The translations under genes and the position numbers were made by a program. DNA of 33,088 nt from an uncultured Porphyromonadaceae bacterium (GTDB taxonomy: Bacteria; Bacteroidota; Bacteroidia; Bacteroidales; Muribaculaceae). The stretch covers positions 1 through 33,088 of the forward strand of contig CANPMT010000039.1 of the NCBI GenBank assembly GCA_947575235.1, written 5' to 3'. Shown here one piece after another: positions 13,460 through 22,652 of this stretch. The notes under the pieces are model-generated. The model saw nothing but the letters and a program-made list of their open reading frames with translations. It did no database searches and was not told where the DNA came from. How positions within the stretch are numbered: the first letter of the stretch is position 1; each line of letters opens with the position of its first letter.

Positions 13460-14020
13460 TTATCTCCTCCAGATTATCTCCTCCACGCCACTCAGGTGGT
13501 TGAAGTAGCGGGCCAGGATAAAGAGGTAGTCCGACAGACGGTTCACATAGCCGATCACAATCGGAGCTACCGGCTCCACATCGTTCAGGTCGAGAATCCG
13601 TCGTTCGGCACGCCGGCACGTCGTGCGCGCCACATGAGCCATCGCGGCCAGCGGCGAACCACCGGGCAGCACGAAAGCCTTCACTCTCGGCGTCTTCTCA
13701 TCGAGCTCGTCTATCCAATGCTCAAGACGGCTCATGACCTCTTCATCGAGTCCGGTCACAACAGGTGCCGGCTTACCCTCCTCGGGTGCCGTCGCCAGAT
13801 AACAGCCGACATTGAAGAGCATGTTCTGCACATCCAAGAGCTGTGCCCTGATCTCAGGGGGACAGGACGGGTCGGACAGAACACATCCCAATTGCGACGA
13901 GAACTCGTCAAGAGTGCCATAGGCCTCCAGACGCTCACTATTTTTCTTCACACGGGCGCCTCCCACCAATGAGGTGGTACCCGTGTCTCCTGTGCGGGTG
14001 TATAGGTTGCTTTTGGTCAT
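13460..14020 (-). CDS. ATP:cob(I)alamin adenosyltransferase, PduO/MMAB type
   Basis: 186 residues, the full length of this family. It transfers the adenosyl group of ATP to cob(I)alamin to make adenosylcobalamin in the cytoplasm. Motifs: 'TRTGDTGTTSLVGG' (8-21, ATP loop), 'GTLDEF' (35-40), 'LPGGS' (118-122), 'CRRAER' (135-140) and 'NRLSDYLFILAR' (160-171). ATG 14020 is the natural start, giving MTKSNLYTRTG. A tandem GATTATCTCCTCCA repeat lies across its 3' end. It is divergent from dnaX. Users of the cofactor (for example methylmalonyl-CoA mutase) are not in the window. Confidence 0.95.
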   Translation of the reverse strand: MTKSNLYTRTGDTGTTSLVGGARVKKNSERLEAYGTLDEFSSQLGCVLSDPSCPPEIRAQLLDVQNMLFNVGCYLATAPEEGKPAPVVTGLDEEVMSRLEHWIDELDEKTPRVKAFVLPGGSPLAAMAHVARTTCRRAERRILDLNDVEPVAPIVIGYVNRLSDYLFILARYFNHLSGVEEIIWRR

Positions 14021-14075
14021 AGTAAGGAGTAGCTGACTAAGAATTTCTACTTTTTAACGTAACCGCGCTTATATT

Positions 14076-14107
14076 GTTGCAGTGTAAAGGAAAAATTTGT
14101 ACTTTTG
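14076..14107 (+). promoter_or_regulatory. Promoter of dnaX
   Basis: GTTG (14076-14079), 20 bases, then TACTTTTG (14100-14107), about 32 bases before the dnaX ATG. Confidence 0.7.
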
Positions 14108-14139
14108 TATTAGATTATAATTGTACTTAACAGTAAAGA

Positions 14140-15930
14140 ATGACGGAACAGAAGCCATACATAGTCTCGGCACGTAAATACCGGCCTGCCACTTTCAGGA
14201 CCGTGGTGGGGCAGCGCGCCCTTACCGCAACGTTGAAAAACGCCATCGACAGCCGGCGCCTCGCGCAGGCTTATCTCTTTTGCGGCCCAAGAGGTGTGGG
14301 CAAGACATCCTGTGCCCGTATCTTTGCGAAGACAATCAACTGCCTTAACCGCACACCGGATGGTGAGGCTTGCGGCGAATGCGATTCCTGCCGAGCCATA
14401 GAGCAGGGTAACTCCTTCAACCTCGTCGAACTTGACGCCGCCTCAAACAACTCGGTCGATGACATCCGCACCATCACCGAGCAGGTGAACGTGGCGCCGC
14501 AGTCGGGGCAATACCGCGTGTTCATCATCGATGAGGTGCATATGCTCTCCACGGCAGCCTTCAACGCTTTCCTCAAGACCCTGGAGGAACCCCCGAAATA
14601 CGTCGTCTTTATCCTCGCCACTACCGAGAAACATAAGGTGATACCCACCATCCTCAGCCGCTGCCAGATTTACGACTTCAAGCGAATAACGGTGGGTGAC
14701 ATGGTGGAGCATCTTGAATATGTGGCCTCGCAGGAGGGGGTTACGGCTGATCGTGATGCTCTCGGAGTGATAGCCCTGAAGGCCGACGGCGCCATGCGCG
14801 ACGCCCTGAGCATATTCGACCAGGTGGCGGCCTCCTCGCGCGGACAGGTAACTTACCAGAACACAATCGACAATCTGAATGTGCTCGACTATGACTATTA
14901 TTTCCGTCTCGTCGATGCCTTCCGTGCCGGTGATGTTCCTTCATCTTTGCTAATATATAAGGAGATACGCGACAAGGGTTTCGACTCACAGTCGTTTGTA
15001 AACGGCCTGGCCGCTCACGTGCGCGACCTCATGGTGGCGGCCGACCCATCGACCCTCCCGCTCCTTGAGACGTCGCAGGAGGTAGGGCAGAGGTATGTCG
15101 AACAGGCCCGCACCCTCCCCATACAGTGGTATTACGCCGCAATGAAACTACTCAACGATTGCGACTTCAATTATAGGATGGCTACCGGGAAACGTCTCCT
15201 CGTTGAGCTTACCCTGATACGGCTCTGCCAGCTGCTAAACCCGCTCAAACCTCCGTTTGATGCCGTGGATACCCCTCCCGTATTACGCGATCCGGCCGGA
15301 CATTACGCACAGACGCCTCCTCAGGCCCCACAGCCTCAACCCACATATCCTCAGCCGGCACCCCCTAAAGCCGCCCCGAATCCTGCTCCCGCTCCCGCGC
15401 CAGCATCAGCACCGACACCAACTCCGGCTCCGGCCCCCGCGCCAACTCCGAATCCTGCTCCAGCTCCGGCCCCGGCACGCAGTCAGTCGGCAAGGCGTCC
15501 CTCCACATTCCGCCTCTCGGGCGGAAGCGACACGGCGGCCGCCACACATACCGGGCTTGAGACACGCACCACGCCGATCACCCATGAGGGCTTCATGACG
15601 GCATGGGGTGAATTCATAGCGCGCAACCCCTCCCTGCATATCCTCGTCAACACCATGCGTTCAGCCCAGCCGGAACCGGCCGGACAGAACGCCTACCGTA
15701 TCGTGGTTGACCATCCCGCACAGCTCCAGGCCTTCGAGATGTCGATGCCAAAGCTCATAGAATACCTCCGCGATTCATTGGCCAACGACCTTCTCACCCT
15801 GAAGGTGGAGGTGAATACCAATCCGGTGGAGAACAAACAGTTGCCCCCTAAGGAATTCCTCCGTCAGGTGGTGGCCGATAATCCCGCCATGGCCCGTTTC
15901 CTCACAGCCCTCAATGCGGAACTTGTGTGA
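14140..15930 (+). CDS. dnaX: DNA polymerase III subunit gamma/tau
   Basis: 596 residues. The AAA+ clamp-loader core is clear: Walker A 'GPRGVGKTS' (49-57), zinc ligands C68, C78, C81 and C84, Walker B 'IIDEVHML' (129-136), and 'ILSRCQIYDF' near sensor/arginine-finger positions. About 375-470 is a Pro/Ala-rich linker with repeated PAP and PTP units, followed by a C-terminal tau-like domain of about 125 residues. The protein loads the beta clamp and links polymerase cores in the replisome. No A6G-type slippery run is apparent, so a separate gamma form by frameshift is not predicted. Confidence 0.97.
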   Translation: MTEQKPYIVSARKYRPATFRTVVGQRALTATLKNAIDSRRLAQAYLFCGPRGVGKTSCARIFAKTINCLNRTPDGEACGECDSCRAIEQGNSFNLVELDAASNNSVDDIRTITEQVNVAPQSGQYRVFIIDEVHMLSTAAFNAFLKTLEEPPKYVVFILATTEKHKVIPTILSRCQIYDFKRITVGDMVEHLEYVASQEGVTADRDALGVIALKADGAMRDALSIFDQVAASSRGQVTYQNTIDNLNVLDYDYYFRLVDAFRAGDVPSSLLIYKEIRDKGFDSQSFVNGLAAHVRDLMVAADPSTLPLLETSQEVGQRYVEQARTLPIQWYYAAMKLLNDCDFNYRMATGKRLLVELTLIRLCQLLNPLKPPFDAVDTPPVLRDPAGHYAQTPPQAPQPQPTYPQPAPPKAAPNPAPAPAPASAPTPTPAPAPAPTPNPAPAPAPARSQSARRPSTFRLSGGSDTAAATHTGLETRTTPITHEGFMTAWGEFIARNPSLHILVNTMRSAQPEPAGQNAYRIVVDHPAQLQAFEMSMPKLIEYLRDSLANDLLTLKVEVNTNPVENKQLPPKEFLRQVVADNPAMARFLTALNAELV

Positions 15931-15991
15931 GATTGGGGTGAATTTAGTGTTAAAATTAGTTAAATATTGCTAAATCTAACCTCAAAACCTA

Positions 15992-16031
15992 CGGCATAAG
16001 GTATGAAATGCCGGATAAGCGCGTTTTTTTT
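15992..16031 (+). terminator. Possible terminator of dnaX
   Basis: CGGCAT (15992-15997) pairs with ATGCCG (16008-16013). A run of eight T (16024-16031) follows after ten bases. The spacing is long for an intrinsic terminator. Confidence 0.35.
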
Positions 16032-16033
16032 AC

Positions 16034-16041
16034 TATCTTTG
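16034..16041 (+). promoter_or_regulatory. -7 element of the rimP-nusA-infB operon
   Basis: TATCTTTG matches TAnnTTTG. The -33 region is weak. Transcription would begin near 16048, giving a leader of about 70 nt that contains a terminator-like hairpin. Confidence 0.6.
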
Positions 16042-16053
16042 CAGAAGCATTCC

Positions 16054-16083
16054 GGAGGGGACATATGTCTCCTCCTCTTTTTT
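16054..16083 (+). terminator. Attenuator-like hairpin in the rimP leader
   Basis: GGAGGGGACA-TA-TGTCTCCTCC (16054-16075; ten pairs plus one G-U counted inside) is followed by C and then TTTTTT (16078-16083). It lies between the operon's -7 element and the rimP ATG at 16119. A full intrinsic terminator within the leader implies conditional read-through. Confidence 0.65.
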
Positions 16084-16118
16084 AACCTCTCCTCCTCAAC
16101 TCTAAAACCCAAGGAATT

Positions 16119-16583
16119 ATGATTGACAAGACCGAATTATCCTCATTCATAGAGAAGCAGCTCGAAGGAACAGATCTTTATCTGGTAGAGCTTTTAGTGT
16201 CACCCTCAAACGAGATCAAGGTTGAGATAGACTCCGACAGCAGCGTCGACATCGACGAATGCATAGCCCTGACGCGGGCCATAGAGGAGGCTTTTGACCG
16301 TGATGTCGAGGACTATGAACTGGAGGTTGGCTCGGCCGGTCTGACATCCCCCTTCAAGGTGGTGCGCCAGTATCGCAAGAACCTCGGCAACGAGGTGGAG
16401 GTGCTCGCCGCCGACGACAAGAAATACAAAGGTATGCTGAAGGAGGCCGGACCCGAATCATTCACCGTGGTGTGTGAGGAGAAGGTAAAGCCAGAGGGTG
16501 CCAAACGTCCGGTGCTTGAGAAGGTGGAACGCACCTTCGGCTACGGCGATGTCAAATATACCAAATACCTACTACAATTCTAA
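16119..16583 (+). CDS. rimP: Ribosome maturation factor RimP
   Basis: 154 residues, the usual size. The N-terminal domain shows 'YLVELLVSPSNEIKVEID', 'SSVDIDECIALTRAIEEAF' and 'YELEVGSAGLTSPFK', where bacterial RimP has '..EVSSPGL.RPL'. A C-terminal SH3-like domain starts about residue 90. RimP assists late 30S subunit assembly. It is first of the classical rimP-nusA-infB operon and is followed by nusA after six bases. Confidence 0.95.
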   Translation: MIDKTELSSFIEKQLEGTDLYLVELLVSPSNEIKVEIDSDSSVDIDECIALTRAIEEAFDRDVEDYELEVGSAGLTSPFKVVRQYRKNLGNEVEVLAADDKKYKGMLKEAGPESFTVVCEEKVKPEGAKRPVLEKVERTFGYGDVKYTKYLLQF

Positions 16584-16589
16584 AGTCTT

Positions 16590-17837
16590 ATGGCAAAGAA
16601 AGCAGAGACCGTAAATATGGTCGAACAGTTCGCTGAGTTCAAGGAACTCAAGAACATCGACAAGACCACGATGATAAGTGTGCTTGAGGAATCGTTCCGC
16701 AACGTGCTGGCCAAGATGTTCGGCACCGACGAGAATTTCGACGTCATCATGAACCCCGACAAGGGTGACTGCGAGATCTATCAGAACCTGCGTGTCGTTC
16801 CTGATGGTGAGGTCGAGAACCCCAACCAGGAGATAGGGCTCTCCGAAGCCCGCGAGATCGACCCCGAGTGCGAGACCGGCGAGGATGTGTCAAAGCAGAT
16901 TTTCTTCGAGAAATTCGGCCGCCGCGCCATCCTCAATCTGCGCCAGACCCTTCAGTCGAAGGTGCTCGACCTCCAGAACGAGGCCAAGTCATCGAAATTC
17001 AAGGAGCTCGAAGGTGAGATCATCACAGGCGAGGTGCACCAGATATGGAAGCGCGAGGCCCTGCTCACCGATGAAGACCAGAACGAGATGGTGATGCCCA
17101 AGGAGGAACAGATACCGAGCGATTCTTTCCATAAAGGTGATATGGTACGCGCCGTTGTGAAGCGCGTCGACAATCTCAACAACAATCCCAAGGTGATCGT
17201 GTCGCGCACCGACGACCGTTTCCTGCGCCGTCTCTTCGAGCAGGAGGTGCCCGAAATCCATGATGGCCTGATCACAATCAAGGCTGTTGCCCGCATCCCG
17301 GGCGAGCGTGCCAAGATTGCCGTTGAGAGCTATGACGACCGCATTGACCCCGTAGGCGCGTGCGTAGGTGTGAAAGGTAGCCGTATCCACGGCATCGTCC
17401 GCGAGCTGCGCAATGAGAACATCGATGTGATCTCTTACACAGCCAATCCCTCGCTCTTCATACAGCGTGCGCTGAGCCCGGCCAAGATCTCATCAATCCG
17501 CCTCAACGAGGAGGATAAGAAAGCCGAGGTATTCCTCCATCCCGACGAGGTTTCGCTCGCCATCGGCAAGGGTGGCCTCAACATCCGTCTGGCCACTATG
17601 CTCACCGGCTTCACCATCGACGTCTACCGCGACATCGAGGAGGGCGAGGAGGATATCTACCTTGACGAGTTCCGCGACGAAATCGATGACTGGGTTATCG
17701 AGGCGCTCAAGGACCTCGGTCTCGGCACCGCCAAATCGGTGCTCAACGCCAGCCCCGAGATTCTCGAGCAGGCTGACCTCGAAGACGTCACCCTTCAGCA
17801 CGTCCTTGACGTGATAAGGGCCGAATTCGATGAATAA
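16590..17837 (+). CDS. nusA: Transcription termination/antitermination factor NusA
   Basis: 415 residues. Order of domains: N-terminal RNA-polymerase-binding domain (1-135), S1 domain beginning about 140 ('[20 protein letters not shown]'), and two KH domains ('[21 protein letters not shown]', in parts, near 250, and '[19 protein letters not shown]', from about 318). A short acidic end follows ('[16 protein letters not shown]'). There is no long C-terminal repeat region as in E. coli, which is normal for Bacteroidetes. NusA modulates pausing and termination, and in enterobacteria it controls its own operon. Confidence 0.97.
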   Translation: MAKKAETVNMVEQFAEFKELKNIDKTTMISVLEESFRNVLAKMFGTDENFDVIMNPDKGDCEIYQNLRVVPDGEVENPNQEIGLSEAREIDPECETGEDVSKQIFFEKFGRRAILNLRQTLQSKVLDLQNEAKSSKFKELEGEIITGEVHQIWKREALLTDEDQNEMVMPKEEQIPSDSFHKGDMVRAVVKRVDNLNNNPKVIVSRTDDRFLRRLFEQEVPEIHDGLITIKAVARIPGERAKIAVESYDDRIDPVGACVGVKGSRIHGIVRELRNENIDVISYTANPSLFIQRALSPAKISSIRLNEEDKKAEVFLHPDEVSLAIGKGGLNIRLATMLTGFTIDVYRDIEEGEEDIYLDEFRDEIDDWVIEALKDLGLGTAKSVLNASPEILEQADLEDVTLQHVLDVIRAEFDE

Positions 17838-17860
17838 TTAAAAACACCTTTCACCAGCAT

Positions 17861-20767
17861 ATGCGCACAAAGATAAGCAAAATAACAAAAGAACTTAACG
17901 TAGGACTCAACACCGCCGTCGATTTCCTGCGCAAGCACAACATAGAGGTGGCTCCCGACATCAATTCGCGTATTGATGAGAGCGCCGTTGCGCTTCTGCG
18001 GCAGGAATTCAGCACCGACAAGGCCGACAAGGTGGAGTCTGACAAGATAATAAACTCCAAGCGCGAAGACCGTAAGGCACGCAATGAGCGCAGGCAGGCG
18101 GCTGACCCGTCGGCCGCTCCCTCCGTGCCCGGGCTGAAGGTGCTGGGCAAGATCGACCTCGAACCCCACAAAAAGTCCAGGAATGCCTCCCGTCAGGCGG
18201 CTTCCCAAAAACCGGCTCCCGCTGCGTCCGCCAAGTCTGCGGCCTCCGGTAAAGCTGGTGAATCAGCGCCAAAAACACGCACAGATAACATAGTGAACAA
18301 CCGACCCAAATCTGAACAGCGCCCCGTACGTAAGCCGGAGACGCAGCCTCAATCAGCAAAGGCCCAGGAGGCCGACAAGCCCAAACCCCAGGCCGCAAGT
18401 GAAAGTAAAAATGCCCCCGAACAGCCCGCAGCTCAGCCGCAGGCCTCGGGCGTGTTCCGCCTCAGCACACCTCCGGCTCAGCCCGAACTGAAGGTGCTGG
18501 GAAAAATCGACCTCTCGGCGCTCAACCAGTCGACACGTCCCAAGAAACGTGGAAAGGACGACCGTCGCCGTGGCGGCGACAAGAACCGCCAGGGTGCCCA
18601 GAATGGCCAGGGTGGCGGCGACGCAGCTGCTGCCGACCGTAAGAAACGCAAGCGCATCGGCAAGGAGAAAGTCGATATCGAAAAGGCTGCATCACAGCCC
18701 GGTTTCGGCTCTGAACGCCGTAAGAAAGGGGAGAAGAACAACCAGGGCGGACAGCAGTCGCAAGGTCAAGGCAACGGCGGCAACGACCGTAAACGCCAGT
18801 CGGGCGGCAACGACCGCAAGCCCGATAACAAGTCGCGCCGCAACGACCGCCAGCACAAACCGGAGAGCAATCCCGAGGATGTGCAGAAGCAGGTTAAGGA
18901 GACACTTGCACGCCTCACAAACAAGGCTCCCAAGAAGGGTGTCAAGTGGCGTAAGGAGAAGAAAGAGGCCCTGCATAACAAGGAGCTCGAGAACCAGCGC
19001 CGCGAGGAGGCCGAGAGCCGCGTGATACAGCTCACTGAGTTCGTTACCGCAAACGACCTCGCAAACCTCATGGAGGTGCCCGTCAACAACGTCATCGCAA
19101 CCTGTATGAACCTCGGTGTGATGGTGTCGATCAACCAGCGTCTCGATGCCGAGACCATCAACATCGTGGCTGAGGAATTCGGATTCTCTACCGAATATGT
19201 CAGCGCTGACGTCACCGAGGCCATAGCTCCCGAGGAGGATGACGAGGAGGATCTCCAGCCCCGTCCGCCGATTGTCACCGTCATGGGTCACGTCGACCAT
19301 GGCAAGACATCGCTGCTCGACTATATCCGTAAGGCCAATGTGATCGCCGGTGAGGCCGGTGGTATCACACAGCATATCGGTGCATATAATGTGAAACTCC
19401 CCGACGGACGTCGCATCACATTCCTCGATACCCCGGGTCATGAGGCCTTCACTGCCATGCGTGCCCGTGGTGCCAAGGTTACCGACCTCGCCATCATCAT
19501 CGTGGCTGCCGACGACGACGTGATGCCTCAGACAATCGAGGCCATCAACCACGCCTCTGCGGCAAGCGTGCCGATGGTGTTCGCCATCAACAAGATTGAT
19601 AAACCCGCTGCCAACCCCGATAAAATCAAGGAGGAGCTCGCCAATATGAACTACCTCGTTGAGGAGTGGGGCGGCAAATACCAGAGCCAGGACATCTCCG
19701 CCAAGAAGGGTATCGGTGTCGAGGAACTTCTCGAGAAGGTGCTCCTTGAGGCTGAGCTTCTCGACCTCAAGGCAAACCCCGACCGTCTTGCCGTGGGTTC
19801 AGTGATCGAGTCAAGTCTCGACAAGGGCCGTGGCTACGTGGCTACCGTGCTCGTGCAGAACGGCACACTCAAGGTGGGCGACGTTATTCTTGCCGGAACA
19901 CACTATGGCAAGATCAAGGCGATGTTCAACGAGCGTAACCAGCGTGTCAAGGAGGCCGGTCCGGCCACTCCGGTGCTTATTCTCGGCATGAACGGCGCCC
20001 CCAACGCGGGTGATACATTCAATGTTCTCGAGACAGAGCAGGAGGCCCGTGAGATTGCCGCCAAACGTGAGCAACTGCAGCGTGAGCTCGGCCTGCGCAC
20101 CAAGAAGCGTCCCGGTCTTGAGGAGCTTGGCCGCCGCCGTGCACTCAACGACTTCCACGAGCTCAACCTCGTTGTCAAGGGTGACGTCGACGGTTCAGTC
20201 GAGGCTCTTTCCGACTCGCTCATCAAACTCTCGACTCCCGAGATCCAGGTCAATGTGCTTCACAAAGGTGTGGGCGCCATCTCGGAGAGCGATGTCACTC
20301 TGGCAGCCGCTTCCGACGCCATCATCATCGGTTTCCAGGTGCGTCCCTCGGGTGCCGCCCGCAAGGAGGCCGACAAGGAGGGCGTGGAGATACGTCTCTA
20401 CTCTGTGATCTACAAAGCCATCGAGGAGGTCAAGGATGCCATGGAGGGTCTGTTGGCTCCCGAGATCAAGGAGGAGATCACCGGTACGGCCGAAGTGCTC
20501 CAGACCTATCACATATCGAAGGTGGGCACCATTGCCGGAGCCATCGTGCGTGACGGTAAGATCAAGAGCAGAAGCAAGGTGCGTGTCATCCGCGACGGCA
20601 TTGTCATCTACACCGGCGAGCTCGGTTCGCTCAAGCGTTTCAAGGACGATGTCAAGGAGGTTGTGTCAGGCTACGACTGCGGTCTGTCAGTACAGGGCTA
20701 CAACGACATCCGCGAGAACGACCTTATCGAGGCCTATGAAGAGGTCGAGGTTAAGAAATCGCTTTGA
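17861..20767 (+). CDS. infB: Translation initiation factor IF-2
   Basis: 968 residues. The N-terminal IF2_N motif '[20 protein letters not shown]' is followed by a long, low-complexity charged region (about 60-400; Lys/Arg/Gln/Asn/Gly) in which the short motif LKVLGKIDL occurs twice. The GTPase domain has G1 'GHVDHGKT' (about 476-483), G3 'DTPGHEAF' (from 523) and G4 'NKID' (from 577). Domains II to IV follow. IF-2 brings fMet-tRNA to the 30S P site and drives subunit joining. The gene is third in the rimP operon. Confidence 0.98.
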   Translation: MRTKISKITKELNVGLNTAVDFLRKHNIEVAPDINSRIDESAVALLRQEFSTDKADKVESDKIINSKREDRKARNERRQAADPSAAPSVPGLKVLGKIDLEPHKKSRNASRQAASQKPAPAASAKSAASGKAGESAPKTRTDNIVNNRPKSEQRPVRKPETQPQSAKAQEADKPKPQAASESKNAPEQPAAQPQASGVFRLSTPPAQPELKVLGKIDLSALNQSTRPKKRGKDDRRRGGDKNRQGAQNGQGGGDAAAADRKKRKRIGKEKVDIEKAASQPGFGSERRKKGEKNNQGGQQSQGQGNGGNDRKRQSGGNDRKPDNKSRRNDRQHKPESNPEDVQKQVKETLARLTNKAPKKGVKWRKEKKEALHNKELENQRREEAESRVIQLTEFVTANDLANLMEVPVNNVIATCMNLGVMVSINQRLDAETINIVAEEFGFSTEYVSADVTEAIAPEEDDEEDLQPRPPIVTVMGHVDHGKTSLLDYIRKANVIAGEAGGITQHIGAYNVKLPDGRRITFLDTPGHEAFTAMRARGAKVTDLAIIIVAADDDVMPQTIEAINHASAASVPMVFAINKIDKPAANPDKIKEELANMNYLVEEWGGKYQSQDISAKKGIGVEELLEKVLLEAELLDLKANPDRLAVGSVIESSLDKGRGYVATVLVQNGTLKVGDVILAGTHYGKIKAMFNERNQRVKEAGPATPVLILGMNGAPNAGDTFNVLETEQEAREIAAKREQLQRELGLRTKKRPGLEELGRRRALNDFHELNLVVKGDVDGSVEALSDSLIKLSTPEIQVNVLHKGVGAISESDVTLAAASDAIIIGFQVRPSGAARKEADKEGVEIRLYSVIYKAIEEVKDAMEGLLAPEIKEEITGTAEVLQTYHISKVGTIAGAIVRDGKIKSRSKVRVIRDGIVIYTGELGSLKRFKDDVKEVVSGYDCGLSVQGYNDIRENDLIEAYEEVEVKKSL

Positions 20768-20820
20768 TGCCACGCCTCTTTCACAGTTTGATACTGATAC
20801 ACATTTAATAGTTATATTGA

Positions 20821-21333
20821 ATGAGTTACATAATGATAAATATCGGGAGCAATCTCGGTAACCGCCGGCTCAACCTGAGCCGTGCCATGCGTGCGGTAGG
20901 CGATGAGTTTGGTGATTTTGAAATGAGTCATGTGGTGGAGTCGGCCCCGTGGGGGTTCGACTCCACCAATTCTTTTCTGAACGTGGGGATTACTTTCCAC
21001 ACTGACCTCGCGCCTGAGGAGGTGTTAGTCCGTCTTCAGAAAATCGAGAGTTCGGTGGCAATGGCGGCATGCGCTCCCGAGGCTGCCTCCACCTCCCACC
21101 GCGATGCCACAGGTGGATACATCGACCGCTACATCGACATCGACATCATCTTCATCGACCGTCAGATTATCGACACCCCCACGCTTAAGGTACCCCATCC
21201 CCATCTGGCTGGGCGCCGGTTCTTCCTCGAGCCGCTTGAGGAGCTTACTCCGGGCTGGACCCATCCTGTCACCGGACTTACCGCTGCGGAGATGATAGCG
21301 TCACTCCCCCCGGAGACCCCCACGGAGAACTAA
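20821..21333 (+). CDS. folK: 6-hydroxymethyl-7,8-dihydropterin pyrophosphokinase
   Basis: 170 residues. HPPK motifs: 'INIGSNLGNRRLNL' (7-20), the Mg-binding 'RYIDIDIIFID' (about 103-113) and 'VPHPHLAGRRFFLEPL' (124-139). It makes the pyrophosphorylated pterin used by dihydropteroate synthase in folate synthesis. A loop insertion 'MAACAPEAASTSHRDATGGY' replaces the shorter 'GR.R....' segment of E. coli HPPK. It follows infB by 53 bases and may read through from it. Confidence 0.95.
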   Translation: MSYIMINIGSNLGNRRLNLSRAMRAVGDEFGDFEMSHVVESAPWGFDSTNSFLNVGITFHTDLAPEEVLVRLQKIESSVAMAACAPEAASTSHRDATGGYIDRYIDIDIIFIDRQIIDTPTLKVPHPHLAGRRFFLEPLEELTPGWTHPVTGLTAAEMIASLPPETPTEN

Positions 21334-21370
21334 CCCTGTGACCCTACGGGGAACTAAACCTGTAATAAAA

Positions 21371-22141
21371 ATGAGAAAAGCGATTATAGAAGGGGGTGAC
21401 CATCTCCTCCTCGTGCCCGTTGCCGAAGGGGAATACCGTCTCCCGGAGATAGATGAGGTCACCGATTTGGTAGATTCAGTGGCTGCGGAGGAGACGTTTG
21501 CCGCCGGCACTTACACCGGATTCCCTATCGAGAAGACAGCTACGGCAGATTATTCTGGTCTTGGATTGCAATCGGTAGGGGTACGGGAGGCATGGAATAT
21601 GCTTCCCGCCGACGACTACACTGCTGTCACCAAACTCACCGAGCTCCTCAACTGGAACCGTGAGCAACGCTTCTGCCCGGCCGACGGCAAAGCTCTGCGC
21701 CGCGAGGGGGAGATAAGCAAACGCTGTCCCGGATGTGGCAAGGAATACTTCCCACTCCTCTTCCCGGCCATTGTAGTGCTCATCACGAAAGGGGAGGAGG
21801 CGCTCCTCGTGCATGCCCGCACATTGAAGCGACCCGTGCTTACCCTTGTGGCCGGATTTGTCGAGACAGGTGAGAGCCTTGAGGAATGCGTGATACGCGA
21901 GATCCGTGAGGAGACATCGCTCGAAGTTGACGACGTGCGCTACTTCGGCAGCCAGTCCTGGCCCTTCCCTCATCAGCTCATGGTAGGCTTCACGGCCCGT
22001 TACCGCAGTGGAGCGCTCCGCTTTGCCGACGGCGAGATTACAGAAGGGGGATTCTTCACGCGCGATAACCTGCCGTTGCTCCCCACGATGCCCTCGCTGT
22101 CACGCCGCATAATCGATGCCTGGGCAGCCGGGGAATTATGA
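21371..22141 (+). CDS. nudC: NUDIX hydrolase, NudC (NADH pyrophosphatase) type
   Basis: 256 residues from ATG 21371; a GTG frame extension to 21338 overlaps a low-complexity repeat and is less likely. The Nudix box reads G-FVETG-E-SLEECVI-RE-I-R-EE-T (about 162-178). The NudC signature 'SQSWPFPHQLM' follows. An N-terminal region and a zinc-ribbon-like stretch (C102, C119, C122) precede. The second ligand position is Asp (CPAD) rather than Cys, so zinc binding may be altered. Activity would be hydrolysis of NAD(H) or removal of NAD caps from RNA; this is family knowledge. Confidence 0.9.
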   Translation: MRKAIIEGGDHLLLVPVAEGEYRLPEIDEVTDLVDSVAAEETFAAGTYTGFPIEKTATADYSGLGLQSVGVREAWNMLPADDYTAVTKLTELLNWNREQRFCPADGKALRREGEISKRCPGCGKEYFPLLFPAIVVLITKGEEALLVHARTLKRPVLTLVAGFVETGESLEECVIREIREETSLEVDDVRYFGSQSWPFPHQLMVGFTARYRSGALRFADGEITEGGFFTRDNLPLLPTMPSLSRRIIDAWAAGEL

Positions 22142-22220
22142 CCTTCTTCCCCTCTTGCATGATAATCGGGGATAAGGATTGAAACTTTCAGGATAAGGAT
22201 AAACTTTTAGGTAATCTGTA

Positions 22221-22643
22221 ATGTTAAGAGAAAAGAAAGAGAAAATAATGCGGATTCTCGCGCAGTTGCCACCTCAGTTGCTGACAGTGATAACAGTCGC
22301 GTTGATTCTATGGCTCACCCTCGTGCCGCATCCACTCGGCGATGAGGAACTCCCGATTTTTCCCGGTGCCGACAAGATTGTCCACGCGATCATGTTCGGC
22401 TGGCTGACACTCATGATATTGCTCGACCGGCAACGGCGGCGCGATTGGAGAAGGCTCGGCAATCCGGTGATATGGGTGGCGGCCATAATTTCCTCACTCT
22501 TCGGCATATTGATTGAATACCTGCAATGGGGGATGGCCCTCGGACGCGGTTTCGAGATTGCCGATATGCTGGCCGACACAGCCGGCGCCTTCATCGCTTC
22601 CACCCTCTGGCTCCTTCTGCAACATCACTGGAGCCGAAACTGA
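22221..22643 (+). CDS. VanZ-like family membrane protein
   Basis: 140 residues with about four hydrophobic segments. Family motifs are 'DKIVHAIMFGWLTLMI' and 'ILIEYLQ', then 'RGFEIADMLADTAGAFIA', as in VanZ-like proteins. VanZ itself gives low-level teicoplanin resistance, but most members have unknown roles. ATG 22221 is used; ATG 22248 is an alternative. Upstream the sequence GGATAAGGAT occurs twice. The gene precedes tamB by nine bases and may be co-transcribed. Confidence 0.85.
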   Translation: MLREKKEKIMRILAQLPPQLLTVITVALILWLTLVPHPLGDEELPIFPGADKIVHAIMFGWLTLMILLDRQRRRDWRRLGNPVIWVAAIISSLFGILIEYLQWGMALGRGFEIADMLADTAGAFIASTLWLLLQHHWSRN

Positions 22644-22652
22644 ACTTAAACT

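Noticed and set aside
13268..13972. 234-codon plus-strand ORF opposite the adenosyltransferase gene
   Set aside because: The minus-strand frame carries all PduO-type motifs; the plus frame is its shadow.
14140..15930. Programmed frameshift in dnaX giving a separate gamma form
   Set aside because: I see no A AAA AAG type slippery run followed by a stem-loop in the frame.
18692..19552. 286-codon antisense ORF within infB
   Set aside because: It is a shadow of the GC-rich infB frame, which has clear IF-2 motifs throughout.
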